A DNA stretch of 64,000 nucleotides from Chelativorans sp. Lineage in GTDB: Bacteria > Pseudomonadota > Alphaproteobacteria > Rhizobiales > Rhizobiaceae. Position 1 is the stretch's first letter. The number at the start of each line of letters is the position of its first letter. The position numbers were made by a program, and so were the translations under genes. Positions 25,029-33,821 of this stretch are shown piece by piece. Below the pieces are notes generated by a model that was given only the letters and a program-made list of their open reading frames with translations, was not told where the DNA came from and did not search any database. The stretch lies in assembly GCF_031180965.1 (NCBI RefSeq), contig NZ_JAPSLH010000009.1, positions 62,001 through 126,000 on the forward strand. Reading direction: 5' to 3'.

Positions 25029-27518
25029 ATGGCGGAAGCGACCGGCACACCGAAAGGGCAAGGCGACGGACAGGAGCCCGGCGGCACTCCTGCCGAACCT
25101 GCCGGTACGGCGCCCCAATCCGGTTTCTCCGAAACGCGCGGCGCTCTGCGGCAGTTCGGATCCGCCCTGCGGCACGATATCGGCTCGGCCTGCCGCCGGC
25201 TCGCAGGGAAGTTCCGGTCGAGGCCGGCCTACCCCCTCACGGAGCGGACGGCGCCCCGGCGCAGGAGCGCGTTCTTGCGCGCAATGCGTGGAATGGCCGT
25301 CCTGCTGCTTCTGGGCGTTGCCGTCGGCATCGGCCTGCTGGCTTGGGCACTGCAGGATATTCCTTGGGAGGATATCGCCGACGGCTCGCTTAAGCCGGTG
25401 GTCGTGCTTGAGGACGCGGACGGCCAGCAGCTTGTCAGCCAAGGTCCTTACCAAGGCGCGTATGCAACGCGCGAGGCCTTCCCGCAGCACCTCGTCGACG
25501 CGGTGCTGGCAGCCGAGGATCGCCGCTTCTATGACCATTTCGGCCTTGATCTAAGGGGGATCAGCCGGGCGTTGGTGACCAATCTGCGGGCCGGCATGGT
25601 TGTGCAGGGCGGCAGCACGATCACGCAGCAGCTCGTCAAGATCATGTATCTCGAGCACGACCGCACCTTGAAGCGCAAAATCCAGGAGGCCGTCATCGCG
25701 ATCTGGCTGGAGCGCAAGCTCGGCAAGGAAGAAATCCTTACCCGCTATTTAAACAATATTTACCTCGGGGCAGGCGCGACCGGGATGCCTGCTGCGGCCC
25801 GCGTCTACTTCAACAAGGACGTCGGCGCCCTTGATCCGGTCGAATCGGCCATGCTGGCCGGCCTCATCCGCGCTCCCTCGCAGCTCAATCCTTTGGAGAA
25901 TTTCGAGGGGGCGCGGAAGCGTGCCGAAGTCGTGCTGGACACTATGGTGGCCGACGGCAAGCTCGACCAGGCAGCGGCTGACCGCGCCAGGCAGGATTTC
26001 GCGGAACTGCACCCGTCCCGTCCCGTAGCACGGTCCGGCAGCTGGTTCGCCGACTGGGTGAGCGACGACGCGCGGGAGATCGCCGGCCCCTATCGAGGGA
26101 CCATACGCGTTCAGACGACCCTCAACCCGCGCCTGCAGGTCATTGCCGAACGGGTCGTGGCCGAGACGCTGGAGCGCGACGGCGCAGCAGCGGGCGCCTC
26201 CCAGGCGGCACTGGTGGCGATGACACCTGAGGGCGGCGTGCTCGCGATGGTAGGCGGCCGCAGCTACGAGGACAGCGAGTTCAACCGCGCCGTCGCGGCC
26301 CGCCGCCAGCCGGGCTCGGCCTTCAAGCTCTTCACCTTTTACGCCGCGCTTAAAACCGGAATTTCACTCGACGACATCGTCGATGACGCGCCGATCAAGA
26401 TCGGTGATTGGGAACCGGAGAATTTCACCGGTGAGTATTTCGGGCCGGTCACGTTGGCGGAAGCCTTTGCACGCTCCCTCAATGCGGCGACCGTCGCGCT
26501 CGCCATGGAGGTGGGCATCGACAAGGTGATCGCCGCCGCGCGGGAGCTCGGCATCGATGCGGAGCTCGGCGAAACCCCGAGCGTTGCCCTCGGCAGCTAT
26601 GAAGTGAGCCTGCTTGATCTTACCGGTGCCTATGCGTCGGTGCGCGCAGGCAAGGCGCCGATCGAGCCGTGGGGAATCGCCTCTTTCCACGCGGATGGCC
26701 AGCCGCGGGCGTTCAGCGTCGGTGCTTCAAAAGAGGCGGAGATCGATCTTGCTCCCTATCAAGCCTCCCTCGTCCAGCTGCTCCAGCTGGTGGTGGAGCA
26801 AGGGACTGGCCAAGCCGCCGCGCTCGACGGGTTTGCCGCCGGCAAGACGGGCACCAGCCAGAATTTCCGCGACGCCTGGTTCGTGGGCTTCACCGAGCCT
26901 CTGGTCGTCGGCGTCTGGGTCGGCAATGACGACGAGACGCCGATGCAGGAAGTAACCGGCGGAAACCTGCCGGCGCAGATATGGCGCAATTTCATGACCG
27001 AGGCACTGCAGGAGCTTGGCGGGAGCGGCGGCGCGATCCTTCCACCCCCGCCGGCGGCCGAAACCCCGGCCGAGGCTCAGCCGGGCATCGTCTCCGTCGA
27101 AGAGGATGCCGGGCAGACCGGGAGCATTCTGGTCCAGCCCGAGTCCGGCACCGACCAGCCGAGCCAGACCGTCTCGGGGCAGATCATCCCTCCCGAACAG
27201 GCAGCCCCCGCCTGCAATATCGAGGCTTGTTCCAGGATGTACCGCTCGTTCCGGGCGTCGGACTGCACCTATCAGCCCTTCAGCGGGCCGCGCCGCATGT
27301 GCATGGAGGCGCCGATCGGGCGCAGCGTACCGGTGGGTACTGTTGAGCAAGCTGGCGGAGAGCACAGCGTGATCCCGGCGGGCGCCGCCTCCGCCGTCGG
27401 CGAGGGACAGCTCATGGCCTGCAACTACCGCGCCTGCGCGCGAGCCTACCGCTCGTTCCGGCCATCGGACTGCACCTACCAGCCCTACTCCGGACCGCGG
27501 CAGATCTGCGACAGGTGA
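25029..27518 (+). CDS. class A penicillin-binding protein (PBP1A-like) with two BA14K-like tail repeats
   Basis: 829 residues. A cytoplasmic Pro/Arg-rich N-terminus of about 85 residues leads to one membrane anchor (about 93-113). The transglycosylase domain follows (AAEDRRFYDHFG, GGSTITQQLVK), then the transpeptidase domain with SxxK (PGSAFKLF), SxN (SLNAA) and KTG (AGKTGTS). After a Pro/Gln-rich linker come two cysteine-rich units at about 729-757 and 798-828, both ending RSFR-SDCTYQP-SGPR, as in BA14K proteins. It polymerises and crosslinks peptidoglycan in the periplasm. GGAGGG precedes the ATG at 25029; upstream in-frame ATGs lack one. Confidence 0.93.
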   Translation: MAEATGTPKGQGDGQEPGGTPAEPAGTAPQSGFSETRGALRQFGSALRHDIGSACRRLAGKFRSRPAYPLTERTAPRRRSAFLRAMRGMAVLLLLGVAVGIGLLAWALQDIPWEDIADGSLKPVVVLEDADGQQLVSQGPYQGAYATREAFPQHLVDAVLAAEDRRFYDHFGLDLRGISRALVTNLRAGMVVQGGSTITQQLVKIMYLEHDRTLKRKIQEAVIAIWLERKLGKEEILTRYLNNIYLGAGATGMPAAARVYFNKDVGALDPVESAMLAGLIRAPSQLNPLENFEGARKRAEVVLDTMVADGKLDQAAADRARQDFAELHPSRPVARSGSWFADWVSDDAREIAGPYRGTIRVQTTLNPRLQVIAERVVAETLERDGAAAGASQAALVAMTPEGGVLAMVGGRSYEDSEFNRAVAARRQPGSAFKLFTFYAALKTGISLDDIVDDAPIKIGDWEPENFTGEYFGPVTLAEAFARSLNAATVALAMEVGIDKVIAAARELGIDAELGETPSVALGSYEVSLLDLTGAYASVRAGKAPIEPWGIASFHADGQPRAFSVGASKEAEIDLAPYQASLVQLLQLVVEQGTGQAAALDGFAAGKTGTSQNFRDAWFVGFTEPLVVGVWVGNDDETPMQEVTGGNLPAQIWRNFMTEALQELGGSGGAILPPPPAAETPAEAQPGIVSVEEDAGQTGSILVQPESGTDQPSQTVSGQIIPPEQAAPACNIEACSRMYRSFRASDCTYQPFSGPRRMCMEAPIGRSVPVGTVEQAGGEHSVIPAGAASAVGEGQLMACNYRACARAYRSFRPSDCTYQPYSGPRQICDR

Positions 27519-28066
27519 TCGCCGTCGGGTGCTACCCCACCGCGGCGCCACAATGTCTGACTTTGCTGAAGCGGCGGCACACTCACGATGGGGTGCCCCG
27601 CGTTGGAGGGTGAGGTGCCCCCCGGAAAATCGATGCTGTTCGCGGCAGCCGATCTAGTCCGGGGGGCTCGTTCGCCCGAAGGAGTGACGTTCGGGCGGAC
27701 AGGAATATTTTGATAAAACCGTAGTTTTAAGAAATTCCAAGGGACAAACGTATTCCACTAAAATATGAGGCGAGATAACCAGAAAAGCCACCAGTATACC
27801 TCAACATAGTTCGTCACATCCTGGAATCATGTCTCTTTGATAGATCCTTCTCTATCCTGAGCGGTTCGCACGCGCAACCCGATATGCAGTTCAAGATTAA
27901 TAACAACCCTGAACTGCTCTTAGAGAGTTCGTAGATTTGTCAAGAACTCTGCCGCTCTGCTTCAGCGCTCCAACAGCACCACTCGGCCAGTGCGATTGGC
28001 CGGTGCCCCTGCTGCAGCGGTATTGTAGAGCCGGTAAATTCGCGGCTTGCGGGTGAAGCAGCGCCG
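27519..28066. other. 548-bp intergenic region, A+T-richer in the middle, no credible ORF
   Basis: Between the convergent PBP1A and Dabb genes. Bases about 27700-27960 are visibly richer in A+T than the rest of the window (for example TTTTGATAAAACC) and full of stops in all frames. One stem-loop is seen at 27673-27697. No gene, tRNA or repeat was recognised; a small RNA or remnant of transferred DNA is possible. Confidence 0.5.
27673..27697. other. stem-loop CGCCCGAA-N9-TTCGGGCG
   Basis: Perfect 8-bp arms with a 9-nt loop, 155 bp downstream of the PBP1A stop. A T-rich stretch (ATATTTTG) follows about 8 bp later, so it may be a weak terminator or part of a small RNA. Confidence 0.4.
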
Positions 28067-28363
28067 CTAGACGGACGCTTTGGAGACAAAATCCGCCGCT
28101 ATGCGCATCTCGCGCAGGGGGCGGACTTTTGCGACCATCTCGTGGTAGATCGGGTGGGCCTTATAGGCGGAAAGCGCCGCCTCGTCGCGGAATTCCGCAT
28201 AGACGATGACGTCGACCTCGCTCGAGAACTGGTCGACCTGCCGGTTCAGGCCCACCTCGAAGAAATCGCTGTGCGGAATTTGCCCGAGGCCCTTCAATTC
28301 CTCCGCAATGCGCTCGATGTCCTCGCGCCTCTTCGCGCTGAAAAAGACGATATGTCGAATCAC
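28067..28363 (-). CDS. Dabb (stress-responsive A/B barrel) domain protein
   Basis: 98 residues from a GTG start (IRHIVFFSAKR) with GGAG just upstream; an in-frame ATG five codons earlier (28378) is an alternative. The sequence shows the Dabb pattern IRHIVFF..., HSDFFEVGLNR, VDVIVYAEFRDEAALSAYKAHPIYHEMV. These small dimeric alpha/beta barrels are found in stress proteins and in enzymes of polyketide or plant pathways; the function in bacteria is mostly unknown. Stands alone between convergent PBP1A and the phosphodiesterase gene on the same strand, 92 bp downstream of its stop. Confidence 0.85.
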   Translation of the reverse strand: MIRHIVFFSAKRREDIERIAEELKGLGQIPHSDFFEVGLNRQVDQFSSEVDVIVYAEFRDEAALSAYKAHPIYHEMVAKVRPLREMRIAADFVSKASV

Positions 28364-28455
28364 GACTCCGCGCTCCATTATCGGCGGCAAACTCGCGCCA
28401 TCGTAGCAAATGTCAACGCTGCAAGACGGTCGCCTCGGAGACCCGGCCCTGCCGG

Positions 28456-30429
28456 TCACAGCGTGATGCGATAGCGAGCAAAGCCCTCCTGACCCTCGCC
28501 GGCCGGCTCGATCTTAACGCCCTTCACTTCCGCCGCGAAAGCCGCCCCCTTCGGTCCGGTCTCAAAAAGGACGGTCGTGCCTTCGAGCGGCTTGAAAGAC
28601 CAGTTGCCGTCGGCGGACGGGTTGATCGTGCCCTGTTCCACAATATATCGCACGATCACATCGCGGTTCGTATCGGGAGCCTCGAAGACAAGCTTGTCCG
28701 GCCCGATACCCGGGAAGTTGCCGCCGCCACCGGCGCGGTAGTTGTTCGATGCGACGACGAATTTCTGCCCCGGGTCCACCGGCTTGCCGTCGAACATCAG
28801 ATCGACGATCCGGTGGGCGTCCGGATTGACGAGTTCGCCTTCTGAAGAATAGCGCGGCGGCTGGCTGAGATCGATCTTGTAGGTGACTCCGTCGATCACA
28901 TCAAAGTTGTAGGAGGGAAAGGAGGAGTTGATCAGCGGCTGATCGGGTTTGCCAGGCTCGATCTGGTTGAAGATGCCTGCCGACATCTCCAGCCACTCCT
29001 TCACGTCGGCGCCGGTGATCAATACAGCCTGCACAGTGTTCGGGTAGAGATAGAGATCGGCCACATTTTTGATCGCCACATCGCCCGGAGCCACATCCGT
29101 GTAGTAGTCCGGGCCGCCGCGACCGCCGGCTTTGAAAGGGGCAGCAGCCGAGAGCACAGGAAGGTCCTTGTGCTCCGTGTCTTTCAGCATGTCCTTGATG
29201 TACCAGATCTGCGCCTGCGCAACGATTTGAACCGACGGATCGTCGGCCACGAGCGCAAAATAGGAATGCAGAGGCGCCGAGGTCTTGCCCACCGGCGTGC
29301 GAACATAGGCAAGCGTTGCCTCGTGCTCGGCGCGCACTGCCGCCTCCACCCCTGCCCGGCTCTCCACGGTAGGCTTGATGTCCCGTCCCTCGCGTGTGAA
29401 GATCGGCCGCGCCTCGCTATTTGAGCTCACCACGCGCCAGCTGTTGCCGTCGCGTTCCAGAAGCAGGTCGATGAGGCCCAGATGCGAGCCCCAGAAGCCG
29501 GCCATGACGCCGGGCTTGCCGCCGATCAGGCCTTCGGCATTGTCGACGCCTTCCACGCCCTCGAATTTGGGGCCAGGAAAATCGAGATGGCTATGGCCCG
29601 TCATGATCGCGTCGATGCCGTCAACTCCGGCAAGCAGGATGGAGGCGTTCTCCAGATTCTCCTCGTATTTCATCGGCCCGACTCCCGAGTGGGAAAGCGC
29701 GACAATGAGTTCGGCGCCTTCTTCCTTCATCTGCGGCACCCAGGCCTCTGCCGCTTTCACAATGTCGCGCGTCATTGCCTTGCCCGTGAGATGCCGCGAA
29801 TCCCAGGTCATGATCTGCGGCGGCACGAAGCCGATCAGCCCGACGCGGATCGGATGCTCCTGCCCTGCCCCGTCCTTCAGCTTCTTGTCGAGAATGACAT
29901 AGGGTTTCAGAAAGAGTTCATCCTTGCGCGGATCGGCGGCAAGCGAGCCCTTGGTGAGGTTGGCGCAGACAAAGGGGAAGTTGGCGCCGGCAAGCACCTT
30001 GAACATGAAATCGAGACCATAATTGAACTCGTGATTGCCGAGCGTGGAGCAGTCGTAGCCCAGCGTGTTCATGGCCTTGATGATCGGGTGGACGTCGCCT
30101 TCCCTCATGCCCCTCTCATAGGCGACGTAATCGCCCATGGGATTGCCCTGCAGGAAGTCGCCATTGTCGAGCAGCATGGAGTTTGTGGCCTCGGCGCGAA
30201 TCTGGTCGATGATGGTGGCCGTCCGGGCAAGGCCCATCGTGTCGTTCGGCTTGTCGGCGTAGTAGTCGTAGGGGAAGACGTGCACATGCAGGTCCGTTGT
30301 TTCCATGATACGCAGATGCGCCTGATTGGCTGCCGCTCGCGCGGAGAAGGGATGCAGCGCAATCAGCGCACCGGTGGCGGCGGCACGGGTCAGGAAGGAG
30401 CGGCGGGAGATCGGATGGAGCGCGTTCAC
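28456..30429 (-). CDS. cpdB: 2',3'-cyclic-nucleotide 2'-phosphodiesterase/3'-nucleotidase-like protein, Tat-exported
   Basis: 657 residues of the 5'-nucleotidase/CpdB family. The N-terminal metallophosphatase domain has [34 protein letters not shown] and GHSHLDFPG; the C-terminal nucleotide-specificity domain contains [15 protein letters not shown] and [14 protein letters not shown]. The signal has a twin-arginine motif SRRSFLT (Arg9-Arg10), so export is folded, through Tat. The start is GTG 30429 with AGGAGAAG upstream; the frame continues further but without signal. It would salvage phosphate and nucleosides from extracellular nucleotides. Confidence 0.9.
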   Translation of the reverse strand: MNALHPISRRSFLTRAAATGALIALHPFSARAAANQAHLRIMETTDLHVHVFPYDYYADKPNDTMGLARTATIIDQIRAEATNSMLLDNGDFLQGNPMGDYVAYERGMREGDVHPIIKAMNTLGYDCSTLGNHEFNYGLDFMFKVLAGANFPFVCANLTKGSLAADPRKDELFLKPYVILDKKLKDGAGQEHPIRVGLIGFVPPQIMTWDSRHLTGKAMTRDIVKAAEAWVPQMKEEGAELIVALSHSGVGPMKYEENLENASILLAGVDGIDAIMTGHSHLDFPGPKFEGVEGVDNAEGLIGGKPGVMAGFWGSHLGLIDLLLERDGNSWRVVSSNSEARPIFTREGRDIKPTVESRAGVEAAVRAEHEATLAYVRTPVGKTSAPLHSYFALVADDPSVQIVAQAQIWYIKDMLKDTEHKDLPVLSAAAPFKAGGRGGPDYYTDVAPGDVAIKNVADLYLYPNTVQAVLITGADVKEWLEMSAGIFNQIEPGKPDQPLINSSFPSYNFDVIDGVTYKIDLSQPPRYSSEGELVNPDAHRIVDLMFDGKPVDPGQKFVVASNNYRAGGGGNFPGIGPDKLVFEAPDTNRDVIVRYIVEQGTINPSADGNWSFKPLEGTTVLFETGPKGAAFAAEVKGVKIEPAGEGQEGFARYRITL

Positions 30430-30547
30430 GGGTCTTCTCCTCTGGACGGGTGTTCTCGTTAGGGCTTTGCCCGAATGCGACAGTGTCGCGCTGGAAGGCG
30501 CCTCAAACAAGCAGAATCCGGCGACAGGTGGATGACTCGAGCGGCTC

Positions 30548-31021
30548 TCACGCCATCTCCGGCCTGATGCCGATCGCCGTCCTGTCGACCACCTCGCGCA
30601 GCGCAAAGGAGGAGTTGATCTTGATCACGTGCGGCATCCCTGTCAGCCATTCCTTGTGGATGCGCTCGTAATCCTCCAGGTCCCGGGCCGCGATCCTCAG
30701 GATGTAGTCGTACTCGCCCGACATCAGGTGGCAGGAAAGCACATTGGGGCAACGCTTCACCGCAGCCTCGAATTCGCTCAGCGTCTTCTCGAACTGGCCG
30801 GAGAGCGAGATATGCACGATTGCCGTCATCCTGTGGCCGAGCGCGGCGTTGGAAATCTCCGCGTGATATCCCTTGATCACCCCCGACTTTTCCAGATTGT
30901 CGAGCCGGCGCGAACAGGCCGACTGGGAAAGCCCCACTTTCTCCGCAAGGGCCGCATTTGGCATGCGCCCGTCCTGCTGCAGAGCCTCCAAAATGGCAAT
31001 ATCGATCCTGTCGAGGCGCAT
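30548..31021 (-). CDS. aldR: Lrp/AsnC-family regulator, probably AldR
   Basis: 157 residues: N-terminal AsnC winged helix (about 4-60, [26 protein letters not shown]) and RAM/ligand domain ([29 protein letters not shown]). It is divergent from alanine dehydrogenase with 148 bp between, the classic arrangement of AldR, which activates ald in response to alanine. The intergenic region holds A/T-rich half-sites and the near-palindrome AAAACGTTTG, suited to Lrp-type octamers. Confidence 0.88.
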   Translation of the reverse strand: MRLDRIDIAILEALQQDGRMPNAALAEKVGLSQSACSRRLDNLEKSGVIKGYHAEISNAALGHRMTAIVHISLSGQFEKTLSEFEAAVKRCPNVLSCHLMSGEYDYILRIAARDLEDYERIHKEWLTGMPHVIKINSSFALREVVDRTAIGIRPEMA

Positions 31022-31169
31022 TGTTCGAGATTCCTCCCCAAATCATCCAGCCAAACGCAAGGATTAGCGAAAACGTTTGTCCCGAGCAAATGCATTCGCA
31101 AGGACGTTCGAAGGCTTTTGTGTTCTCTTGGTTCAAACAGCCCAAATTTCAGCCTGGAGAGCGGCGAAT

Positions 31170-32285
31170 ATGCGTGTCGGATGTTCGAAAGAGATCAAGA
31201 ACCATGAGTACCGCGTCGGGCTGACGCCTGGCGCGGTGCGCGAGTATGTGGCCCATGGGCACGAGGTTCTGGTGGAAACCGGCGCTGGCGCCGGGATCGG
31301 CGCCGACGACAACGCGTATCGCGCCGCCGGTGCCGTCATCGCCAAGACCGCCGAAGAGATCTTTGCCCGCTCCGATATGATCGTGAAGGTGAAGGAGCCG
31401 CAGCCGAGCGAGTGGGTGCAGCTGCGCGAAGGGCAGATCCTCTACACCTATCTGCATCTTGCGCCCGATCCGGAGCAGACGAAGGGCCTGATCGAGAGCG
31501 GCGTCACGGCCATAGCCTACGAGACGGTCACCGACGATCGCGGCGGTCTCCCGCTGCTTGCGCCGATGTCCGAAGTTGCAGGGCGCCTCGCGATCCAGGC
31601 CGGCGCCACCGCGCTGCAGAAGGCCAATGGCGGACGCGGCGTGCTGCTCGGCGGCGTGCCTGGCGTCCTGCCGGGAAAGGTCGCCGTCATCGGCGGGGGT
31701 GTGGTCGGGCTCAATGCCGCGAAGATGGCGGTCGGGCTCGGCGCCGACGTTACCATCGTCGATCGCTCGATCCCGCGGCTGCGCCAGCTCGACGACATTT
31801 TCGGCGGTCGGGTCCATACCCGCTACTCCACCGTCGAATCGATCGAAGAGGAATGTTTCTCGGCCGATGTGATCGTCGGCGCGGTGCTGATCCCCGGCGC
31901 GGCCGCGCCGAAGCTCGTCAGCCGCGAGATGCTCTCGGGCATGAAGAAGGGTGCCGTGCTGGTGGATGTTGCCATCGACCAGGGCGGCTGTTTCGAGACT
32001 TCGCATCCCACCACCCATTCAGAGCCCACCTACGAGGTGGATGGTATCATCCATTATTGCGTGGCGAATATGCCGGGCGCGGTGCCCGTAACCTCCGCCC
32101 ACGCCCTGAACAATGCGACGCTGCATTACGGACTGCAGCTCGCCGACAAGGGCCTGAAGGCGCTGACCGACGATCCGAATCTGCGCAATGGCCTCAATGT
32201 GCACAAGGGCCGCGTCACCAACCGCGCGGTGGCCGAGTCGCTGGGCTACGAAATGGCCGAGCCAAGGGCGGTGCTTGCCGCCTAA
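31170..32285 (+). CDS. ald: alanine dehydrogenase
   Basis: 371 residues, the usual size. It has the N-terminal [30 protein letters not shown], and the NAD-binding fold [20 protein letters not shown]. It catalyses reversible oxidative deamination of L-alanine to pyruvate and ammonium. The frame is open 31 codons upstream, but the ATG at 31170 with GGAGAG gives the conserved start. Divergent from the AldR-like regulator and followed by a clear intrinsic terminator. Confidence 0.96.
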   Translation: MRVGCSKEIKNHEYRVGLTPGAVREYVAHGHEVLVETGAGAGIGADDNAYRAAGAVIAKTAEEIFARSDMIVKVKEPQPSEWVQLREGQILYTYLHLAPDPEQTKGLIESGVTAIAYETVTDDRGGLPLLAPMSEVAGRLAIQAGATALQKANGGRGVLLGGVPGVLPGKVAVIGGGVVGLNAAKMAVGLGADVTIVDRSIPRLRQLDDIFGGRVHTRYSTVESIEEECFSADVIVGAVLIPGAAAPKLVSREMLSGMKKGAVLVDVAIDQGGCFETSHPTTHSEPTYEVDGIIHYCVANMPGAVPVTSAHALNNATLHYGLQLADKGLKALTDDPNLRNGLNVHKGRVTNRAVAESLGYEMAEPRAVLAA

Positions 32286-32308
32286 CCATCGTCAAACACT
32301 CTTCCGCC

Positions 32309-32335
32309 GCCCGTGCTGCCGGGCGCGGGCTTTTT
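32309..32335 (+). terminator. intrinsic terminator after ald
   Basis: An 8-bp stem GCCCGTGC/GCGCGGGC (one G-U pair) with a 6-nt loop is followed directly by five T. It begins 24 bp after the ald stop. Confidence 0.85.
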
Positions 32336-32389
32336 GATGATGCACGGCCAACTCCTTCGCGTCCCGCATTGCTGCCAACCCGATGCAAA

Positions 32390-32419
32390 TTGACATGAGC
32401 AGTCAACGATGCACATATT
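32390..32419 (+). promoter_or_regulatory. sigma70-like promoter of the toxin-antitoxin pair
   Basis: A consensus -35 TTGACA (32390-32395), an 18-bp spacer and a -10-like CATATT (32414-32419) lie 33 bp upstream of the antitoxin ATG. Several TGCA steps around the -10 could form the antitoxin operator. Confidence 0.5.
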
Positions 32420-32451
32420 GCATGCAGTGAAGGCGCGACGTTGGAGGCGCA

Positions 32452-32697
32452 ATGCCAATGGCTCAGCTGACCGTTCGGAACGTGAAGGAAGAGATCGTGC
32501 GCGCCCTCAAACAGCGGGCTGCGGCTCGCGGCCGCTCCGCTGAAGCGGAACACCGCGAGATTCTCCGCACGGCGCTTCTTGACGGGAAGGTGGAAGACTT
32601 CGCCATCCGTGCCGAAGCGCTTCGCATGCGCCTGCACTCCACTGTGGACAGCAGCGAGATTATCCGGGCCGACCGCGACCGCGATAACCTCGCGTGA
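32452..32697 (+). CDS. FitA/VapB-like ribbon-helix-helix antitoxin
   Basis: 81 residues. The N-terminal MAQLTVRNVKEEIVRALKQRAAARGRSAEAEHREIL is the Arc/MetJ-like ribbon-helix-helix of FitA antitoxins, with the typical RSAEAEHREIL helix. The C-terminal part would wrap the toxin. It binds DNA as a dimer and represses its own operon. A second ATG two codons later is equally plausible. It overlaps the toxin gene by 4 bp (GTGA). Confidence 0.9.
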   Translation: MPMAQLTVRNVKEEIVRALKQRAAARGRSAEAEHREILRTALLDGKVEDFAIRAEALRMRLHSTVDSSEIIRADRDRDNLA

Positions 32698-33125
32698 GGG
32701 GATTTGTCGTTGATGCTAGCGTGGCGGTGAAATGGCTCGTCGCCGAGCCCTTTTCCGAACAGGCCGCAACGCTTCTGAAGCCCGATCTGACACTCATCGC
32801 ACCGGAGCTTATCTTCGCCGAGTCCGCCAACGCGCTTTGGGCGATGCACCGGCGCGGCGATCTTTCCAAGGCCGACCTCGCGGAGGCGGTCGACGTGCTC
32901 AAGGCTGCACCGATCGCAGTCCCGTTCACCGTGCGGCAACTTGCGGCATCCGCGAGCCGCCTTGCGGTGGAACTGGAACACCCCGTCTATGATTGTTTCT
33001 ATCTCGCTTTGGCCGTGCAGGAACAATATCCGGTGGTGACCTCGGACAGGCGATTTCATGACATTGTGCGCTCCCATCCCTATCTGGCGGATCGAATGGT
33101 GCATGTCCGTGATGTGCGCATATAG
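32694..33125 (+). CDS. PIN-domain toxin (VapC/FitB type)
   Basis: 143 residues with the PIN-domain acidic residues: VDASVAVKW near the N-terminus, ELIFAESANALW, and DCFYLALAV with a further Asp in TSDRRFHD. This is a magnesium-dependent ribonuclease, toxic without its antitoxin. The start is GTG overlapping the antitoxin stop (GTGA), a usual coupling in such pairs. Confidence 0.92.
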   Translation: MRGFVVDASVAVKWLVAEPFSEQAATLLKPDLTLIAPELIFAESANALWAMHRRGDLSKADLAEAVDVLKAAPIAVPFTVRQLAASASRLAVELEHPVYDCFYLALAVQEQYPVVTSDRRFHDIVRSHPYLADRMVHVRDVRI

Positions 33126-33152
33126 CCGAGCCTCCTCATCAAGGGCCCGCTC

Positions 33153-33722
33153 CTAGCGGATGAAATCATCGATGCGGCGCAGCGTGACCCGGCGGTTCTC
33201 CCAGCTCTCATTGGGCGTCGGCACGAGCAGGAACTCCTCCCCATAGCCTACAGTCTCCAGCGCATAGGACGGCAGGCCGAAGTAGCGCACCAGCACCGAC
33301 TTCAGAGAACGAGCGCGCATTTCGGAAAGCCGGAGGTTGTAGGCGAAGGAGCCGACAGCGTCCGTGTGTCCCTCCAGGAGGAAGCGCGCATCCGGGCGGC
33401 GGCGAAGGATACGTTCGAGCGCAAAGGCGATCCGCTCCACCTTAGGAAACTGCGATCGCCCGATCTCGGCCGAGTTGAACTCGAAATTGATGGCCTGAAT
33501 GTCGATCGAGGGCGCTTGCCGGCGAAGCTCGGGACGGCGCTTGAACTGATCGACCGTCACCCGATTTTCCGGCCGCATTCGGCGCTGCGGCGCCGCTTCA
33601 AGGCTGCGCTGGATCGCCTCCGCCGATGGCATCTCGGCCTGCGCCAAAGCCGAGTCGGGAATGGCAGAGATCGCAAGCGGGGCGACGGCTGCAGCAAGTA
33701 GAATCTGGCGGCGGTTGAGCAT
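33153..33722 (-). CDS. OmpA-family (C-terminal domain) envelope protein
   Basis: 189 residues. Signal peptide MLNRRQILLAAAVAPLAIS, a short linker, then an OmpA-like peptidoglycan-binding domain: INFEFNSAEIG, LLEGHTDAVGSFAYNLRLSEMRARSLKSVL, GYGEE. There is no beta-barrel domain, so it is a periplasmic peptidoglycan-associated protein. The NRRQ start also resembles a weak Tat signal. It lies downstream of the histidine kinase gene on the same strand (99-bp gap) with its own palindrome at 33750-33764. Confidence 0.88.
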   Translation of the reverse strand: MLNRRQILLAAAVAPLAISAIPDSALAQAEMPSAEAIQRSLEAAPQRRMRPENRVTVDQFKRRPELRRQAPSIDIQAINFEFNSAEIGRSQFPKVERIAFALERILRRRPDARFLLEGHTDAVGSFAYNLRLSEMRARSLKSVLVRYFGLPSYALETVGYGEEFLLVPTPNESWENRRVTLRRIDDFIR

Positions 33723-33749
33723 GGACCGTTCTCCTCAAGCGGCTGATGG

Positions 33750-33764
33750 TGCGCATCATGCGCA
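33750..33764. promoter_or_regulatory. 15-bp palindrome TGCGCAT-C-ATGCGCA upstream of the OmpA-like gene
   Basis: Perfect 7-bp arms around one base, 28 bp upstream of the OmpA-like start. It may be an operator or a short hairpin in the leader. Confidence 0.4.
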
Positions 33765-33821
33765 GCGCGCCTGAAAGGAGGATGAACAGTTCCCCCTATG
33801 CGGCTTGGGAGCTTCCGGCAC

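Noticed and set aside
31119-31131. GTTC-N5-GTTC as LexA box in the aldR/ald region
   Set aside because: The alphaproteobacterial LexA site needs a spacing of seven; ald is not an SOS gene.
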